NCBI GenBank assembly: GCA_029060585.1
Contig: JAIDTS010000201.1
Location: 1-7,356, forward strand
From: Muribaculaceae bacterium
GTDB taxonomy: Bacteria > Bacteroidota > Bacteroidia > Bacteroidales > Muribaculaceae
Length of the DNA: 7,356 nt
Direction of reading: 5' to 3'
The notes under the pieces are model-generated. The model made no database searches and was not told the origin of the DNA. It saw nothing but the letters and a program-made list of their open reading frames with translations. Positions 5,993 to 7,356 of this stretch are shown here, in pieces. Positions within the stretch are counted from its first letter, which is position 1, and every line of letters starts with the position of its first letter. The position numbers were made by a program, and so were the translations under genes.

Positions 5993-7345
5993 CTATATCA
6001 ATATCGGGCCATCCTTATCAAGACGGTTATCGAAAAACAAGGAGAAATATACGGGAAAATACGTGATCTTACCATCTGTCTCCACCACACCGCTGTTGGA
6101 GAGAACATATCCATGCTTTATTCCATATTCCGAGTTCGACACAAACCTGCTGATTGCAACGTGCCGCTTGTAGTCTTTACCGGATTTTACCTCTATAGGT
6201 ACAACAGAGAGGGTTTCGAAATCATCATATAGAAAATCCACCTCACCATGGTTGCGGTTATCGTAATAAAACAGTTTATTGTCGTTAGCTGCGAGCTGAC
6301 AGGCTACGGAACACTCATAGACAGAGCCAAGGTTGATACTGCGTTCCGTAAGAAGTACCGGAGCTGGATTCGTCCGGTAAAGAGCCGCAGTAAGCAATCC
6401 TGGATCATTGAAATAGAGCTTTACCAGGTTTTTCTGTTCAGTTTCAACTAATGGAAATCTCGGATTCGATATTGCGTTTACCTCCAATGCGATGCCCGAA
6501 CTTACAAGATATTCCATTTCATCCTCGTAGTCTGATGCCTTCTTCCATTTCTTTTCTTCTATATCCTTATAAACGACCCTTTTTTTCTTATTTTCCATAT
6601 TTGACGGAATGAGATCGTAGATTCTTCCTATTTTGAGGGAGTGCTCCTTATCGTATTTGGCCGCATCCAGTCGGTAAAGGTCTGTAATCGTCTGTTGTAC
6701 CTCTCGCACCTTTATTAGGTCATGCGATGCAAGATAGGTGTTGACAGCTTCAGGTAGTCCACCGACAAGCAGGTACCTTTTGTAGAGATCCATCACACGG
6801 AAATGAACTCCCTCAGGAACGCTCCTCGATTCTTGAAAGCATCTCCTAAGCGCATCTATAGCCTGACTTCCAAAATCATTTGCTATCAGAAATTCCTCGA
6901 AATCTAAGGGATACATCTTTAGTATGTCAATGCTGCCCAAAGGTATAGAGCTCGACTTCTTCAATGTCACACCAAGCAGCGAACCACTGGCGACATAGCG
7001 AAATCTACCATCTTCCCTAAGGAACTTAAGCAGAGTAAGAAGATGCGGACATTCCTGTATTTCGTCAAGAAAGATGAGGGTATCCGTCCTGTCTCCAAGT
7101 GGTTGCGAAGTGTAAGACGCCAATGCAAGATAGAAATCATCAATATTGTTGATAATTTGGAAAAGACCGCTACCTTCCGCATCCTCAATTAGGTTTATCT
7201 CTACAATGTTCTTGAAATAGCGTGATGCGCAATATCGGATTATATATGATTTTCCAATTTGTCGCGCACCGGTGACCACCAATACCTTGTCCGTATTGGA
7301 AGCGAAATGTTCGTTGATCTGCCCTTCTATCTTCCTATATAACAT
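5993..7345 (-). CDS. AAA-type ATPase with C-terminal DUF4143 region
   Basis: A 450-residue cytoplasmic protein of the widespread ATP-binding/DUF4143 group, whose biological role is mostly unestablished. The ATPase part shows Walker A GARQIGKS (26-33), Walker B TLIFLDE (89-95) and a sensor-like ASGSLLG (119-125). The middle (about 185-330) carries YLLVGGLPEAV (191-201) and a Lys-rich stretch (252-269). The end has GEVDFLYDD (367-375) and PIEVKSGK (383-390), the spacing of a PD-(D/E)XK-like nuclease fold (E368, D370, E385, K387). No signal peptide or membrane segment. Full length for the family. Its G+C is clearly below the neighbours: 60-base lines I counted by eye gave about 27-48% here against about 47-65% in the GH2 and mrp genes, suggesting transfer. 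The ATG at 7345 is 11 bases from the window end, so its promoter and upstream partner cannot be seen. Confidence 0.88.
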   Translation of the reverse strand: MLYRKIEGQINEHFASNTDKVLVVTGARQIGKSYIIRYCASRYFKNIVEINLIEDAEGSGLFQIINNIDDFYLALASYTSQPLGDRTDTLIFLDEIQECPHLLTLLKFLREDGRFRYVASGSLLGVTLKKSSSIPLGSIDILKMYPLDFEEFLIANDFGSQAIDALRRCFQESRSVPEGVHFRVMDLYKRYLLVGGLPEAVNTYLASHDLIKVREVQQTITDLYRLDAAKYDKEHSLKIGRIYDLIPSNMENKKKRVVYKDIEEKKWKKASDYEDEMEYLVSSGIALEVNAISNPRFPLVETEQKNLVKLYFNDPGLLTAALYRTNPAPVLLTERSINLGSVYECSVACQLAANDNKLFYYDNRNHGEVDFLYDDFETLSVVPIEVKSGKDYKRHVAISRFVSNSEYGIKHGYVLSNSGVVETDGKITYFPVYFSLFFDNRLDKDGPILI

Positions 7346-7356
7346 AAAATAAACAC

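Noticed and set aside
5309..6173. Open frames of 178 and 210 residues on the + strand across the GH2 start and into the ATPase gene
   Set aside because: Both are antisense to supported genes; the longer one spans the GH2 promoter and the two hairpins, which makes a real gene unlikely.

Overview
The window looks like the chromosome of a Bacteroidales bacterium, plausibly a Muribaculaceae-type gut commensal. Three things point there: the Mrp and PanB proteins read like Bacteroides homologues recalled from memory, no start codon has a convincing Shine-Dalgarno sequence, and the one clear promoter has the Bacteroidetes form (TTTG, 19 bases, TAnnTTTG). Family assignments come from motifs and memory, not from a search.

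Layout. On the + strand lie three co-oriented genes: mrp (Mrp/NBP35-type P-loop ATPase, 24-1148), panB (pantothenate pathway, GTG start, 1248-2069) and a GNAT acetyltransferase (2251-2784). A hairpin at 2823-2852 is shared with the convergent gene behind it. On the - strand lie a secreted multidomain glycoside hydrolase family 2 enzyme (2885-5857), driven by a well-matched promoter at 5885-5915, and upstream of it an AAA-type ATPase with a C-terminal DUF4143-like, nuclease-fold-like region (5993-7345). The ATPase gene is visibly lower in G+C than the rest and may have been acquired by transfer. The enzymes do not form one obvious pathway: cofactor and Fe-S housekeeping on the left, glycan breakdown and an accessory ATPase on the right.

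The most unusual content is between the genes. Four of the five non-coding stretches carry short tandem repeats with a strict 7-base period (one also has a 10-base block). The largest runs for exactly 20 units (140 bases) without an indel and ends on the base before the GNAT start codon. The same family ends one base before the mrp start, a related compound 7/10/7 array ends three bases before the panB start, and another array lies beyond the terminator and runs into the last codons of the GH2 gene. Units drift from GC-rich (GCTGATA) to AT-rich (ACTTAAA) toward the start codon, and most carry TGA or TAA at a fixed place. Because 7 and 10 are not multiples of 3, all frames are closed in the direction of the + strand genes. 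They resemble in style the heptameric STRR repeats described in cyanobacteria. Function is unknown; translation-initiation context, a frame-independent stop, copy-number variation or recombination are all inference.
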